A stretch of DNA of 64,000 bases from Streptomyces sp. BV286 (GTDB lineage Bacteria; Actinomycetota; Actinomycetes; Streptomycetales; Streptomycetaceae): assembly GCF_019090165.1 (NCBI RefSeq), contig NZ_JAHRIB010000114.1, forward strand, positions 39,801 through 103,800. Direction: 5' to 3'. The notes below the pieces were generated by a model. The model ran no database searches, was not told where the DNA came from, and saw nothing but the letters and a program-made list of their open reading frames with translations. A program made the translations under genes and the position numbers. Of this stretch, positions 32,755 to 40,499 are shown one piece after another. Each line of letters opens with the position of its first letter. Position 1 is the first letter of the stretch.

Positions 32755-34103
32755 CCGTGAACGCTAAGTCCAGCGCGAGCGCTGGCAACACCTGGCGAGA
32801 CCTGCCCGCGGCGCAGCAGCCCGAGTACCCCGATGCCGAGGCTCTGCGCGAAGTGATCGCGGACCTCGAGTCGTATCCGCCGCTCGTCTTCGCCGGCGAG
32901 TGCGACCAGCTGCGCGCCCGGTTGGGAGCCGTCGCCAAGGGCGAGGCGTTCCTTCTTCAGGGCGGCGACTGCGCCGAGGCCTTCGACGCCGTGTCGGCCG
33001 ACCACATCCGCAACAAGCTCAAGACCCTGCTCCAGATGGGCGCGGTCCTCACGTACGCGGCGTCCGTGCCGGTCGTGAAGGTCGGCCGCATCGCCGGCCA
33101 GTACTCGAAGCCCCGCTCCAAGGGCACCGAGACCCGTGACGGCGTGACCCTGCCGACCTACCGCGGCGACTCGGTCAACGGCTTCGACTTCAATGAGAAG
33201 GCCCGCATCCCGGACCCCGAGCGCCTGAAGCGGATGTACAACGCCTCCGCCTCCACGCTCAACCTCGTGCGTGCCTTCACCACCGGCGGTTACGCCGACC
33301 TGCGCCAGGTGCACGCCTGGAACCAGGACTTCGTGAGGACCTCGCCGTCCGGGCAGCGCTACGAGCAGCTGGCGCGCGAGATCGACCAGGCGCTGAACTT
33401 CATGCACGCCTGCGGGACCGACCCGGAGGAGTTCAAGACCGTCGAGTTCTACGCCTCCCACGAGGCGCTGCTCCTCGACTACGAGTCGGCGCTGACCAGG
33501 GTCGACTCCCGCACCGGGCACCTGTACGACGTCTCGGGCCACATGGTGTGGATCGGTGAGCGCACTCGCCAGCTGGACGGCGCGCACATCGAGTTCGCCT
33601 CGAAGATCCGCAACCCGATCGGGATCAAGCTCGGTCCGACGACGACGGCCGAGGAGGCGCTGCAGTACATCGAGCGGCTCGACCCGGACCGCGAGCCGGG
33701 CCGGCTGACCTTCATCGTCCGCATGGGCGCCGACAAGGTCCGCGACAAGCTGCCCGAGCTGGTCGAGAAGGTCACCGCCTCGGGCGCGACCGTCGCCTGG
33801 ATCTCCGACCCGATGCACGGCAACACCTACGAGGCGGCCTCCGGTCACAAGACCCGGCGCTTCGACGACGTGCTCGACGAGGTCAAGGGCTTCTTCGAGG
33901 TCCACAAGGGCCTCGGCACCCACCCGGGCGGTATCCATGTCGAGCTCACCGGTGACGACGTCACCGAGTGCGTGGGCGGCGGCGACGAGATCTTCGTCGA
34001 CGATCTGCACCAGCGCTACGAGACGGCCTGCGACCCCCGCCTGAACCGCAGCCAGTCCCTTGACCTGGCATTCCTGGTGGCGGAGATGTACCGCGACCAG
34101 TAG
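32751..34103 (+). CDS. aroH: class II 3-deoxy-7-phosphoheptulonate synthase
   Basis: 450 residues, first step of the shikimate pathway (PEP plus erythrose 4-phosphate). Family landmarks are LLQGGDCAEAF with the metal Cys, KVGRIAGQYSKPRS, NPIGIKLGPTTT, RMGADKVRDKLP, WISDPMHGNT, and GGIHVELTGDDVTECVGG. The GTG at 32751 places the N terminus at VTVNAKSSASAG, the form seen in other Streptomyces. It is divergent from trpE, which draws on the same pathway. Confidence 0.95.
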   Translation: MTVNAKSSASAGNTWRDLPAAQQPEYPDAEALREVIADLESYPPLVFAGECDQLRARLGAVAKGEAFLLQGGDCAEAFDAVSADHIRNKLKTLLQMGAVLTYAASVPVVKVGRIAGQYSKPRSKGTETRDGVTLPTYRGDSVNGFDFNEKARIPDPERLKRMYNASASTLNLVRAFTTGGYADLRQVHAWNQDFVRTSPSGQRYEQLAREIDQALNFMHACGTDPEEFKTVEFYASHEALLLDYESALTRVDSRTGHLYDVSGHMVWIGERTRQLDGAHIEFASKIRNPIGIKLGPTTTAEEALQYIERLDPDREPGRLTFIVRMGADKVRDKLPELVEKVTASGATVAWISDPMHGNTYEAASGHKTRRFDDVLDEVKGFFEVHKGLGTHPGGIHVELTGDDVTECVGGGDEIFVDDLHQRYETACDPRLNRSQSLDLAFLVAEMYRDQ

Positions 34104-34109
34104 GAGATC

Positions 34110-34178
34110 AACAGCCGTTTCGGCTGTTACAGACAGCTGGGCTGGGGCGCGGATCACATACGATCCGGGCCCCAGCCC
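34110..34178 (+). terminator. terminator after DAHP synthase gene
   Basis: Two stems in tandem: AACAGCCG-TTT-CGGCTGTT at 34110-34128, and GGGCTGGGGC (34139-34148) with GCCCCAGCCC (34169-34178) plus an inner GGATC/GATCC pair, followed by ACTTTT. Confidence 0.85.
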
Positions 34179-34208
34179 ACTTTTATGCCTCAGACTCGAC
34201 GGGTAAGG

Positions 34209-34227
34209 TTAGGTTAGCCTCACCGAT
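34209..34227 (+). promoter_or_regulatory. iron box (DmdR1/IdeR-type) upstream of bfd
   Basis: TTAGGTTAGCCTCACCGAT matches the known DmdR/IdeR consensus TTAGGTTAGGCTAACCTAA at 15 of 19 positions, with the left half perfect. It lies 49 bases before the bfd start, so bfd should be repressed by iron. Confidence 0.75.
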
Positions 34228-34275
34228 CTTCGGGGACGGCGTGACCCAGCGAATCCCCGTCGGGAGGTGAACCGC

Positions 34276-34509
34276 GTGTTCGTCTGCAACTGCTTCGGAG
34301 TGACCGAGGCACAGGTGAGGAAGCACGCGCAGGACGGCGCCTGCACCCCCCGGCAGATAGCGTCCGCCTGCAAGGCGGGCACCGACTGCGGATCCTGCGT
34401 ACGGCGCATTCAGGCGCTGCTCGGCCGCGGCGCCTTCCCGGGCCGCGAGCAGGCGGACCAGGGCGTCCCCGCCCTCGCCGAAGTGGAAGAGCTGGGAGAG
34501 GCCGCCTAG
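34276..34509 (+). CDS. bfd: bacterioferritin-associated ferredoxin
   Basis: 77 residues with a [2Fe-2S] cluster bound by CNC near residues 4-6 and CGSC near 35-40. It donates electrons to bacterioferritin to release stored iron. GTG 34276 is chosen because GGGAGG lies 8 bases upstream; the GTG at 34267 abuts that site. It is preceded by an iron box and is convergent with bfr. Confidence 0.92.
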   Translation: MFVCNCFGVTEAQVRKHAQDGACTPRQIASACKAGTDCGSCVRRIQALLGRGAFPGREQADQGVPALAEVEELGEAA

Positions 34510-34552
34510 CTTCCGAGGCCCCGGTTCTCCGCCCGACTGGCTCTCCGGCCGC

Positions 34553-35032
34553 CTAGCTCTCGGGCTGCTCGATGAGCTGCGCGATGTAGAGCGCCTCGCC
34601 GAGCTTCTCCACCAGCTCCAGCTGGGTGTCCAGGTAGTCGATGTGGTGCTCCTCGTCCTCGAGGATCGACTCGAAGATGTTCGCGGACGTGATGTCGCCC
34701 TTCGCCCGCATCACCTCGATACCGCGCTTGAGGCGGTCGATCGCCTCGACCTCGACCTGCCGGTCCGCCTGGAACATCTCGGTGACCGTCTGCCCGACCC
34801 GGACGTGGAACAGCCGCTGGTAGTTCGGCAGGCCGTCGAGGAAGAGAATGCGGTCGGTGAGCACCTCCGCGTGCTTCATCTCGTCGATGGACTCGTGCCG
34901 CGTGTATTTCGCGAGCTTCGTCCAGCCGAAGTTCTCCTGCATCTTCGCGTGCAGGAAGTACTGGTTGATCGCGGTGAGCTCGGCGGTCAACTGCTCGTTG
35001 AGGAATTCGATGACCTCGGGGTCGCCCTGCAT
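34553..35032 (-). CDS. bfr: bacterioferritin
   Basis: 159 residues that assemble into a 24-mer iron-storage shell. Ferroxidase ligands Glu18, Glu51 and His54 and further Glu/His in DEEHHIDYLDTQ are present, and Met52 is the heme ligand expected for bacterioferritin. ATG 35032 has GGAAGGAG upstream; an in-frame start 6 codons earlier lacks one. Convergent with its ferredoxin bfd. A tandem operator-like repeat lies 77-111 bases upstream. Confidence 0.96.
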   Translation of the reverse strand: MQGDPEVIEFLNEQLTAELTAINQYFLHAKMQENFGWTKLAKYTRHESIDEMKHAEVLTDRILFLDGLPNYQRLFHVRVGQTVTEMFQADRQVEVEAIDRLKRGIEVMRAKGDITSANIFESILEDEEHHIDYLDTQLELVEKLGEALYIAQLIEQPES

Positions 35033-35108
35033 CGCAGAGGCTCCTTCCAACCGGGGGGAACTGGCAGGTTGTGCCGCATGATTGCACCGGCGGTCGAAGA
35101 TCGTCCAG

Positions 35109-35143
35109 TAAGTGCATGCTTAGTTAGTAAGTACAGGCTTAGT
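35109..35143. promoter_or_regulatory. tandem TAAG-N6-CTTA operator-like pair
   Basis: TAAGTGCATGCTTAGT at 35109-35124 and TAAGTACAGGCTTAGT at 35128-35143 agree at 14 of 16 positions and are spaced 19 bases apart. Each is itself an inverted repeat. Located between divergent bfr and the molybdopterin oxidoreductase gene. Confidence 0.6.
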
Positions 35144-35217
35144 CCAACTTGTCGGAGTTGCCCGAAGGGGTGCGGACCTGGTCATGTCCACCGTCCCTGG
35201 TCTGTCAGGATGGAGTC

Positions 35218-35850
35218 ATGGGTCAGCCGGTGGATCGTGAATCTGGAGAAGCAGCGCAGTCGGAGCTTCCGCCGGGGCAGCGACTGCAGCGGGGCTGGCC
35301 GGTCACGCACTACGGACCCGTCCCCAAGTTCCGCCCGGAGCGCTGGGAGTTCAGGGTCTTCGGCGCCACCGCCGACAGCGAGAAGCACTGCTGGAACCAC
35401 GAGGAGTTCACGGCCCTGCCGTACGCGACGGTCGTGGCCGATCTGCACTGCGTCACGAAGTTCAGCATGGTCGGGGCCGAGTGGGGCGGCATCCCGGCCC
35501 GGACGATCCTGGGCATCGCCCCGCCCGCCCCGGCCGTCACCCACGTCATGGTCTGGGCGGAGTACGGCTTCAGCTCGAATCTGCGCCTCGACGACTTCGC
35601 GTCCGAGCGCGCGATCTTCGCCACCCACAAGGACGGCGAGCTGCTCACCGCGGAGCACGGCTTTCCGCTGCGCCTGGTCGTGCCGCAGCTGTACGCCTGG
35701 AAGGGCCCCAAGTGGGTCCGCGGCGTGGAGTACATGACGGCCGACCGCCGCGGCTTCTGGGAGGAGCGCGGCTACCACAACGTCGGCGACCCCTGGCGCG
35801 AGCAGCGCTACTCGTACCAGGAGGAGCCCGGGGACGGCCCCGAGCTCTGA
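35218..35850 (+). CDS. sulfite oxidase-like molybdopterin oxidoreductase
   Basis: 210 residues covering only the molybdopterin-binding domain of the sulfite oxidase/YedY family. The Mo-ligating Cys78 lies in DLHCVTKFSMVG, followed by W-G-G-I, and later segments HGFPLRLVVPQLYAWKGPKWV and the family ending. No export signal is seen and no YedZ-like membrane partner is adjacent, so it may be cytoplasmic. Substrate and partner are unknown. ATG start preceded by a weak site. Confidence 0.88.
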   Translation: MGQPVDRESGEAAQSELPPGQRLQRGWPVTHYGPVPKFRPERWEFRVFGATADSEKHCWNHEEFTALPYATVVADLHCVTKFSMVGAEWGGIPARTILGIAPPAPAVTHVMVWAEYGFSSNLRLDDFASERAIFATHKDGELLTAEHGFPLRLVVPQLYAWKGPKWVRGVEYMTADRRGFWEERGYHNVGDPWREQRYSYQEEPGDGPEL

Positions 35851-35865
35851 CGCCTCCCGGGGTCG

Positions 35866-36360
35866 TCAGTGGTGGTACCGGTGCACCACCGCGTGGCCCT
35901 TGCCGCGGCCGATCATCCACTTGTTGACCGGCGTCGTGACCACGAACGCGGCGGCGAGGGCGATGGCCAGCACCCACCAGAACAGCGCGTCGCCGAGCCC
36001 CGCGTCCATCGCGCCCGGCCAGAACGCGATCACGCCGTTGTCGATCAGCTCCATCACGGCGATCGAGAGGGTGTCCGCGGCGAGCGCGACCCGGATCGCG
36101 GCCCTCAGTCCGACGCCCGCCTTCAGTACGCCGCGGAGCGTGAGCGCGTATCCGAAGAAGAAGGCCAGCGTGATCGCCAGTACCAGCGTCGGCACGTCGC
36201 CCCAGCCCAGCGCGGTGCCGATCACCATGCCGAGCACCTCGCCGATGGCGCACCCGGTGAGGCAGTGCAGGGTGGCCCGGACGGCCATGGACCAGCTCGC
36301 GCGAGCCGGTGCCTCATGCGGGGGACGGCCTTCGTGGTGCGTGTGTCCGTCGTGCTGCAT
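35866..36360 (-). CDS. DUF4396 membrane protein
   Basis: About 164 residues: a His-rich cytoplasmic start (MQHDGHTHHEG) and four membrane helices, with a C-terminal HAVVHRYHH. The His-rich ends suggest metal binding. Start at ATG 36360 with GGGGG upstream. A textbook CsoR-type palindrome lies 47 bases before the start, so copper-dependent derepression is likely. No characterised function is known to me for the family. Confidence 0.85.
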   Translation of the reverse strand: MQHDGHTHHEGRPPHEAPARASWSMAVRATLHCLTGCAIGEVLGMVIGTALGWGDVPTLVLAITLAFFFGYALTLRGVLKAGVGLRAAIRVALAADTLSIAVMELIDNGVIAFWPGAMDAGLGDALFWWVLAIALAAAFVVTTPVNKWMIGRGKGHAVVHRYHH

Positions 36361-36406
36361 CAGAGCCCCCAACGGTGGATGACGGTTCCTGTCCCAGCGG
36401 AACCAT

Positions 36407-36423
36407 ATACCCCCCAGGGGTAT
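36407..36423. promoter_or_regulatory. CsoR-type copper operator
   Basis: ATACCCC-CCA-GGGGTAT, perfect 7-base arms. This is the shape of CsoR sites known in Streptomyces and mycobacteria. It is upstream of the DUF4396 gene; a downstream minus-strand start is 47 bases away. Confidence 0.8.
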
Positions 36424-36481
36424 TCCGTCGGGAGCCTCGCGCGCTGTGGGTGCCGCGTGGTCCCCGGCCCTCCTGGGTCTG

Positions 36482-37351
36482 TCAGCCGTCCCGGAGCTTC
36501 TTCAGCCGCTCCACGTCCGCCGCGTGCCCCTCCTTGCCGCCGGGCGTCTCGATGATCAGCGGTACGCCCTCGGTGGCGGGATGGGTCATCAGCGCGCGGA
36601 ACGGGTCCTCGCCGATGTGACCGGCGCCGATGTTCTCGTGGCGGTCTTTGTGGGCGCCGGCCACGTCCTTGGAGTCGTTGGCGTGGATCAGCTTCAGACG
36701 GCCCTCGCCGACCGTGTCCACCAGCAGGTCGAGGGTCTGGTGCATGCCCGCGGGCCCGGTGAGGTCGTGGCCCGCGGCGAAGATGTGGCACGTGTCCAGG
36801 CAGACGCCCAGCTTCGGATGGGCGTCGAGCGCCTCGAAATACGGCCCGAAGTCCCAGGTCCGGGAGCACAGCGAGGCACCCTGGCCGGCCGTCGACTCCA
36901 GCAGGAGGTACGGGTCGTCGTCATGGGTCAGCTCGTCGAGCAGCGGGAGCAGACGGTCGCGCACCTGCCTGAGCGCGACCGGACGCTCCCGGCCTCCCGT
37001 CGCCGAGCCCGTGTGCACGACGACGCCCAGCGCTCCGATCTCGCGGCCCCGGCGCAGCGAGTGCCGCAGCGACTCCACCGACTTCTCCACGGTCGCCTCG
37101 GTGTGCGAGCCGAAGTTGATCAGGTAGGGCGCGTGGACGTACGCGGGAACGGACCCGGCGGCACAGGCCGCGCGGAACTCCTCGTCCTGCAGCGGGTTTC
37201 CGGGCGGGGTCGCCCAGCCGCGCGGGTTGGCGACAAAGACCTGGACCGTCTCGGCGGCCAGGTCACGCGCGTACGAGAGGCCTACGGAGGCGAGGCCTCC
37301 GGCGACCGGGACATGGCTGCCGACGGGGTTGCGGGACTGCTGGATGCTCAC
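36482..37351 (-). CDS. nfo: endonuclease IV family AP endonuclease
   Basis: 289-residue TIM-barrel repair enzyme that cuts at abasic sites. Metal ligands appear in YVHAPYLINFGS, VHTGSA, LLESTAGQG, VCLDTCHIFAAGHD, HANDSK and the IIETPGG end, the full Nfo set with three zinc sites. GTG start. Transcribed toward DUF4396 but separated from it by 109 bases. Confidence 0.93.
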   Translation of the reverse strand: MSIQQSRNPVGSHVPVAGGLASVGLSYARDLAAETVQVFVANPRGWATPPGNPLQDEEFRAACAAGSVPAYVHAPYLINFGSHTEATVEKSVESLRHSLRRGREIGALGVVVHTGSATGGRERPVALRQVRDRLLPLLDELTHDDDPYLLLESTAGQGASLCSRTWDFGPYFEALDAHPKLGVCLDTCHIFAAGHDLTGPAGMHQTLDLLVDTVGEGRLKLIHANDSKDVAGAHKDRHENIGAGHIGEDPFRALMTHPATEGVPLIIETPGGKEGHAADVERLKKLRDG

Positions 37352-37423
37352 CCCACAAGGGTGTCACGCGGTCCCCGGTGCCTCGTCGGCGGAGGCCCTC
37401 GGGAGGCCCCCGCCGGGCCTCGC

Positions 37424-39352
37424 TCAGCGGATCTCGATGGTGATCCTCGAGCCCTTCGGTGCCGTGTCGCCGCCGTCCGTCGACTGGCTCTTGACCGTGT
37501 CGCCGAAGAGGCCGAGCAGGCCGCGGTCCTCCTCGACCTCGAAGCCGGCCGCCTCCAGCTTCTGCTTCGCGTCGTCCACGCTGTCGCCCACGACGTCCGG
37601 GACCTCGATCATCGGCGGACCCTTGGACACCGTCAGGGTGACCGTGTCGCCCTGTGTCACCTGGCGGTCGGGTCCCGGGGACTGCTCGGCCACCTGACCG
37701 GCCTCGTGGTCGGAGGTGATGCGCCCGGAGGCGACCTCGACGGTCAGGCCCGCGTCCTCCAGCTCCTGCCTGGCGTCGTCCAGTTCGTCGCCGACCACGT
37801 CGGGCACGACCACCGGGCTGCCCTTGCTGACGACGATCGCGATCGCCGAACCGCCGCGGCGCTCGGTGCCCGCCCCCGGCTTCGTGCTGATCACGAAGCC
37901 CACGGGGACGTCGTCGTGGAAGGCCTTGGTGACCATGCCCGCCGCGAGCCCTTCCTTCTTCAGGCGCTCCTTGGCCTTGTCGAGCGCGTAGCCCTCCAGG
38001 TCCGGCACGCGCACCGTCTTCGGGCCCTTGGAGACCGTCAGCGTCACGGAGTCGTTGTCGCGGATGCGTTCGCCCGTCGCGGGATCGCTGCTGATGACCC
38101 TGCCGAGCTGGACCGTGTCGCTGTACGCGCCCTTGACGTCCTTCACATCGAGGCCCGCGTCCTGGATCTGCCGTGTGGCCTGTGCCTCGGTCTTGTCGAG
38201 CACCGCCGGGACCTCGGTGAACTGGCCGGAGTTGATGTACCAGACCCCCGCGCCGACCGCGAGGGTCAGCAGCACCGCGGCGATGATCGCGAGCATGCCC
38301 CGCCGGGGTACCGGGCCACGGCCGCGGCGCGGGGGCGCGGGGGCCGGGGACGGCAGGAAGCTGGTGCGGTTGAGCTCCGCGTCGTCGTCGTTCACCGGCA
38401 GGGGCCGCGGCACCGACAGCGAGCGCGGGATCACGCTCGTACGGTCCTCGGCGTCGGGGCGGTCCGTGCCCGCGACGGCCCCCGGCGGCACGGCGTCCAG
38501 CTGGTCGGCGCTCAGCGCGTTCCGTGCGTCCAGGGTCTGCGCGAGCAGCGCCACCGCGTCGTACGGGCGCACCTCGGGGTTGCGGGCGGTGGCCGACGTG
38601 ACCAGCTCGTCGAGCTCGTAGGCCAGGCCGGGCACGGTCGCCGACGGCGGGGGCACGTCCTCGTGGAGGTGCTTGTAGAGCACCGTGGCGGGTGAGTCGC
38701 CGAGGTGGGGACGGTCGCCGGTCAGCATCTCGAAGAGGAGGATGCCGCACGCGTACACGTCGACCCGGGGATCGGCCGTGCCGTGTTCTATCTGCTCCGG
38801 TGCGAGATACGACACAGTGCCCATCACGGCGCCCGTGGTCTGGGTGACGGTGTTCACGGCCCGTACGAGACCGAAGTCCGCGACCTTCACCCGGCCGTCG
38901 TCCCCTATCAGGACGTTCTCCGGCTTCATGTCGCGGTGCACGAACCCGGCGCGGTGCGCGGCGCCGAGCGCGGCCAGCACCGGCTCCAGGATGTCCAGCG
39001 CGGCCCGCGGCTGGAGCGCCCCGCGCTCGCGCAGTACGTCGCGCAGGGTGCATCCGGCCACGTACTCCATCGCCAGATAGACGTACGCGCCGTCGGTCCC
39101 CTGGTCGAAGACCTGGACCACGTTCGGATGGGCGAGCCTCGCCACCGACTTGGCCTCGCGGATGAAGCGGTCGACGAACGTGACGTCGGCCGCCAGGTTC
39201 GGGTGCATCACCTTGAGCGCGAGCACCCGGTCCAGACGGGTGTCCACGGCCCGGTAGACCGTGGCCATCCCGCCGACCGCGATGCGTGCGTCGACGCGGT
39301 AGCGGCCGTCGAGCACATGCCCGAGGAGCGGGTCCTGAAGGGTCGTATCCAC
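37424..39352 (-). CDS. pkaF: Ser/Thr protein kinase with four PASTA domains
   Basis: 642 residues. Kinase domain (about 17-280) with ATP loop, Lys47, HRDMKPEN (Asp141) and DFG (159-161); Pro-rich linker; transmembrane helix about 353-373; then four extracytoplasmic PASTA repeats, which bind muropeptides or lipid II. All catalytic residues are present. The start is a GTG at 39352; an upstream in-frame extension lacks family similarity. The position matches the pknL locus of mycobacteria, although PknL lacks PASTA repeats. The name pkaF is by recollection from S. coelicolor. Confidence 0.93.
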   Translation of the reverse strand: MDTTLQDPLLGHVLDGRYRVDARIAVGGMATVYRAVDTRLDRVLALKVMHPNLAADVTFVDRFIREAKSVARLAHPNVVQVFDQGTDGAYVYLAMEYVAGCTLRDVLRERGALQPRAALDILEPVLAALGAAHRAGFVHRDMKPENVLIGDDGRVKVADFGLVRAVNTVTQTTGAVMGTVSYLAPEQIEHGTADPRVDVYACGILLFEMLTGDRPHLGDSPATVLYKHLHEDVPPPSATVPGLAYELDELVTSATARNPEVRPYDAVALLAQTLDARNALSADQLDAVPPGAVAGTDRPDAEDRTSVIPRSLSVPRPLPVNDDDAELNRTSFLPSPAPAPPRRGRGPVPRRGMLAIIAAVLLTLAVGAGVWYINSGQFTEVPAVLDKTEAQATRQIQDAGLDVKDVKGAYSDTVQLGRVISSDPATGERIRDNDSVTLTVSKGPKTVRVPDLEGYALDKAKERLKKEGLAAGMVTKAFHDDVPVGFVISTKPGAGTERRGGSAIAIVVSKGSPVVVPDVVGDELDDARQELEDAGLTVEVASGRITSDHEAGQVAEQSPGPDRQVTQGDTVTLTVSKGPPMIEVPDVVGDSVDDAKQKLEAAGFEVEEDRGLLGLFGDTVKSQSTDGGDTAPKGSRITIEIR

Positions 39353-39494
39353 GCAGGTGAGTGTACGAGCCGCCACTGACGGCACCTCCCGCCCGGGCGA
39401 ATCCGGGGCGGTACTGCAGCCGAGCTGTGACGGACGTCGCACGCCGAGCACGGCGGCACGGCGCACGGATTCGGACGGGTGTTCAGGCCAAAGG

Positions 39495-40289
39495 TCAGAA
39501 AGCGGGGCGTTCCGGATCCAGTCGCGCGATTCCGTCCACCGGCGACGAGGCATGCGCGAAGTGGCGGCGCGGAATGCGTCCCGCCCGGTACGCGAGCCGT
39601 CCGGCCTCCACCCCGTGCCGCATGGCCTCGGCCATGAGGACCGGCTCCTGGGCCCGCGTCACGGCCGAGGCGAGCATCACACCGGCGCAGCCCAGCTCCA
39701 TCGCGAGAGCGGCGTCCGACGCCGTGCCCGCCCCCGCGTCCAGGATGACCGGCACGCGCGCGTGCTCCACGATCAGCTGGAAGTTGTGCGGGTTGCGGAT
39801 CCCGAGCCCCGACCCGATGGGCGACCCCAGCGGCATGACCGCGGCGCAGCCCACGTCCTCCAGCTTCCGCGCGAGCACCGGGTCGTCGTTCGTGTACGGC
39901 AGGACCGTGAAGCCGTCGTCGACGAGGGTCTCGGCCGCGTCGAGCAGCTCGATCGGATCGGGCAGCAGCGTGCGCTCGTCCGCGATGACCTCCAGCTTGA
40001 CCAGGTCCGTGCCGAGCGCCTCGCGCGCCAGACGGGCCGTGAGGACCGCCTCCCCGGCGGTGAAACAGCCCGCGGTGTTGGGCAGCACACGGATCCCGAG
40101 CCGGTCGAGCACGGACAGGACCGAGCCGTGCGCCCCGGGACTCACACGTCGCATCGCGACCGTCGTCAGTTCCGTGCCGGACGCGACGAGCGAACGCTCC
40201 AGGACGTCGAGGCTGGGGGCGCCTCCGGTGCCCATGATCAGACGGGACGTGAAGCGCGTACCGCCGAGGTCGAAGGGGTCGTCGGCCAC
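39495..40289 (-). CDS. thiG: thiazole synthase
   Basis: 264-residue (alpha/beta)8 barrel that builds the thiazole phosphate of thiamine from DXP, dehydroglycine and ThiS thiocarboxylate. KLEVIAD (Lys forming the DXP imine) and the phosphate loop region DAGAGTASDAALAMELG are clear. GTG start 3 bases after the thiS stop, so they are coupled. Third gene of the TPP-riboswitch operon. Confidence 0.96.
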   Translation of the reverse strand: MADDPFDLGGTRFTSRLIMGTGGAPSLDVLERSLVASGTELTTVAMRRVSPGAHGSVLSVLDRLGIRVLPNTAGCFTAGEAVLTARLAREALGTDLVKLEVIADERTLLPDPIELLDAAETLVDDGFTVLPYTNDDPVLARKLEDVGCAAVMPLGSPIGSGLGIRNPHNFQLIVEHARVPVILDAGAGTASDAALAMELGCAGVMLASAVTRAQEPVLMAEAMRHGVEAGRLAYRAGRIPRRHFAHASSPVDGIARLDPERPAF

Positions 40290-40292
40290 AGG

Positions 40293-40499
40293 TCAGCCTC
40301 CTTGGACGGCGGTGAGTACTTCGACGCGGTCTCCCTCGCGCAGGAGGGTCCCCGACCACTGAGTGCGCGGTACGACGGTCTCGTTGAGCGCGGCGGCGAT
40401 GCCGGAGGGGGCCGCGCAGAGAGCGGCGACGAGGGCGTCGAGGGCGGTGTCCGCGGCGAGCTGCCGCCGCTCCCCGTTGACGAAGACGGTCATGCTCAT
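40293..40499 (-). CDS. thiS: sulfur carrier protein
   Basis: 68-residue ubiquitin-like protein ending in Gly-Gly, the site of thiocarboxylation. MTVFVNGERRQL and LREGDRVEVLTAVQGG are typical. Its ATG overlaps the thiO stop by 4 bases (ATGA). Confidence 0.95.
   Translation of the reverse strand: MSMTVFVNGERRQLAADTALDALVAALCAAPSGIAAALNETVVPRTQWSGTLLREGDRVEVLTAVQGG

Noticed and set aside
32697..34157. Long minus-strand frame opposite DAHP synthase
   Set aside because: High-GC antisense shadow; the plus strand encodes an unmistakable class II DAHP synthase with all motifs.
35101..35143. DmdR/IdeR iron box at bfr
   Set aside because: TTAGTTAGTAAG resembles one half of the iron box, but the full 19-base pattern is absent; the tandem TAAG-N6-CTTA structure explains the sequence better.
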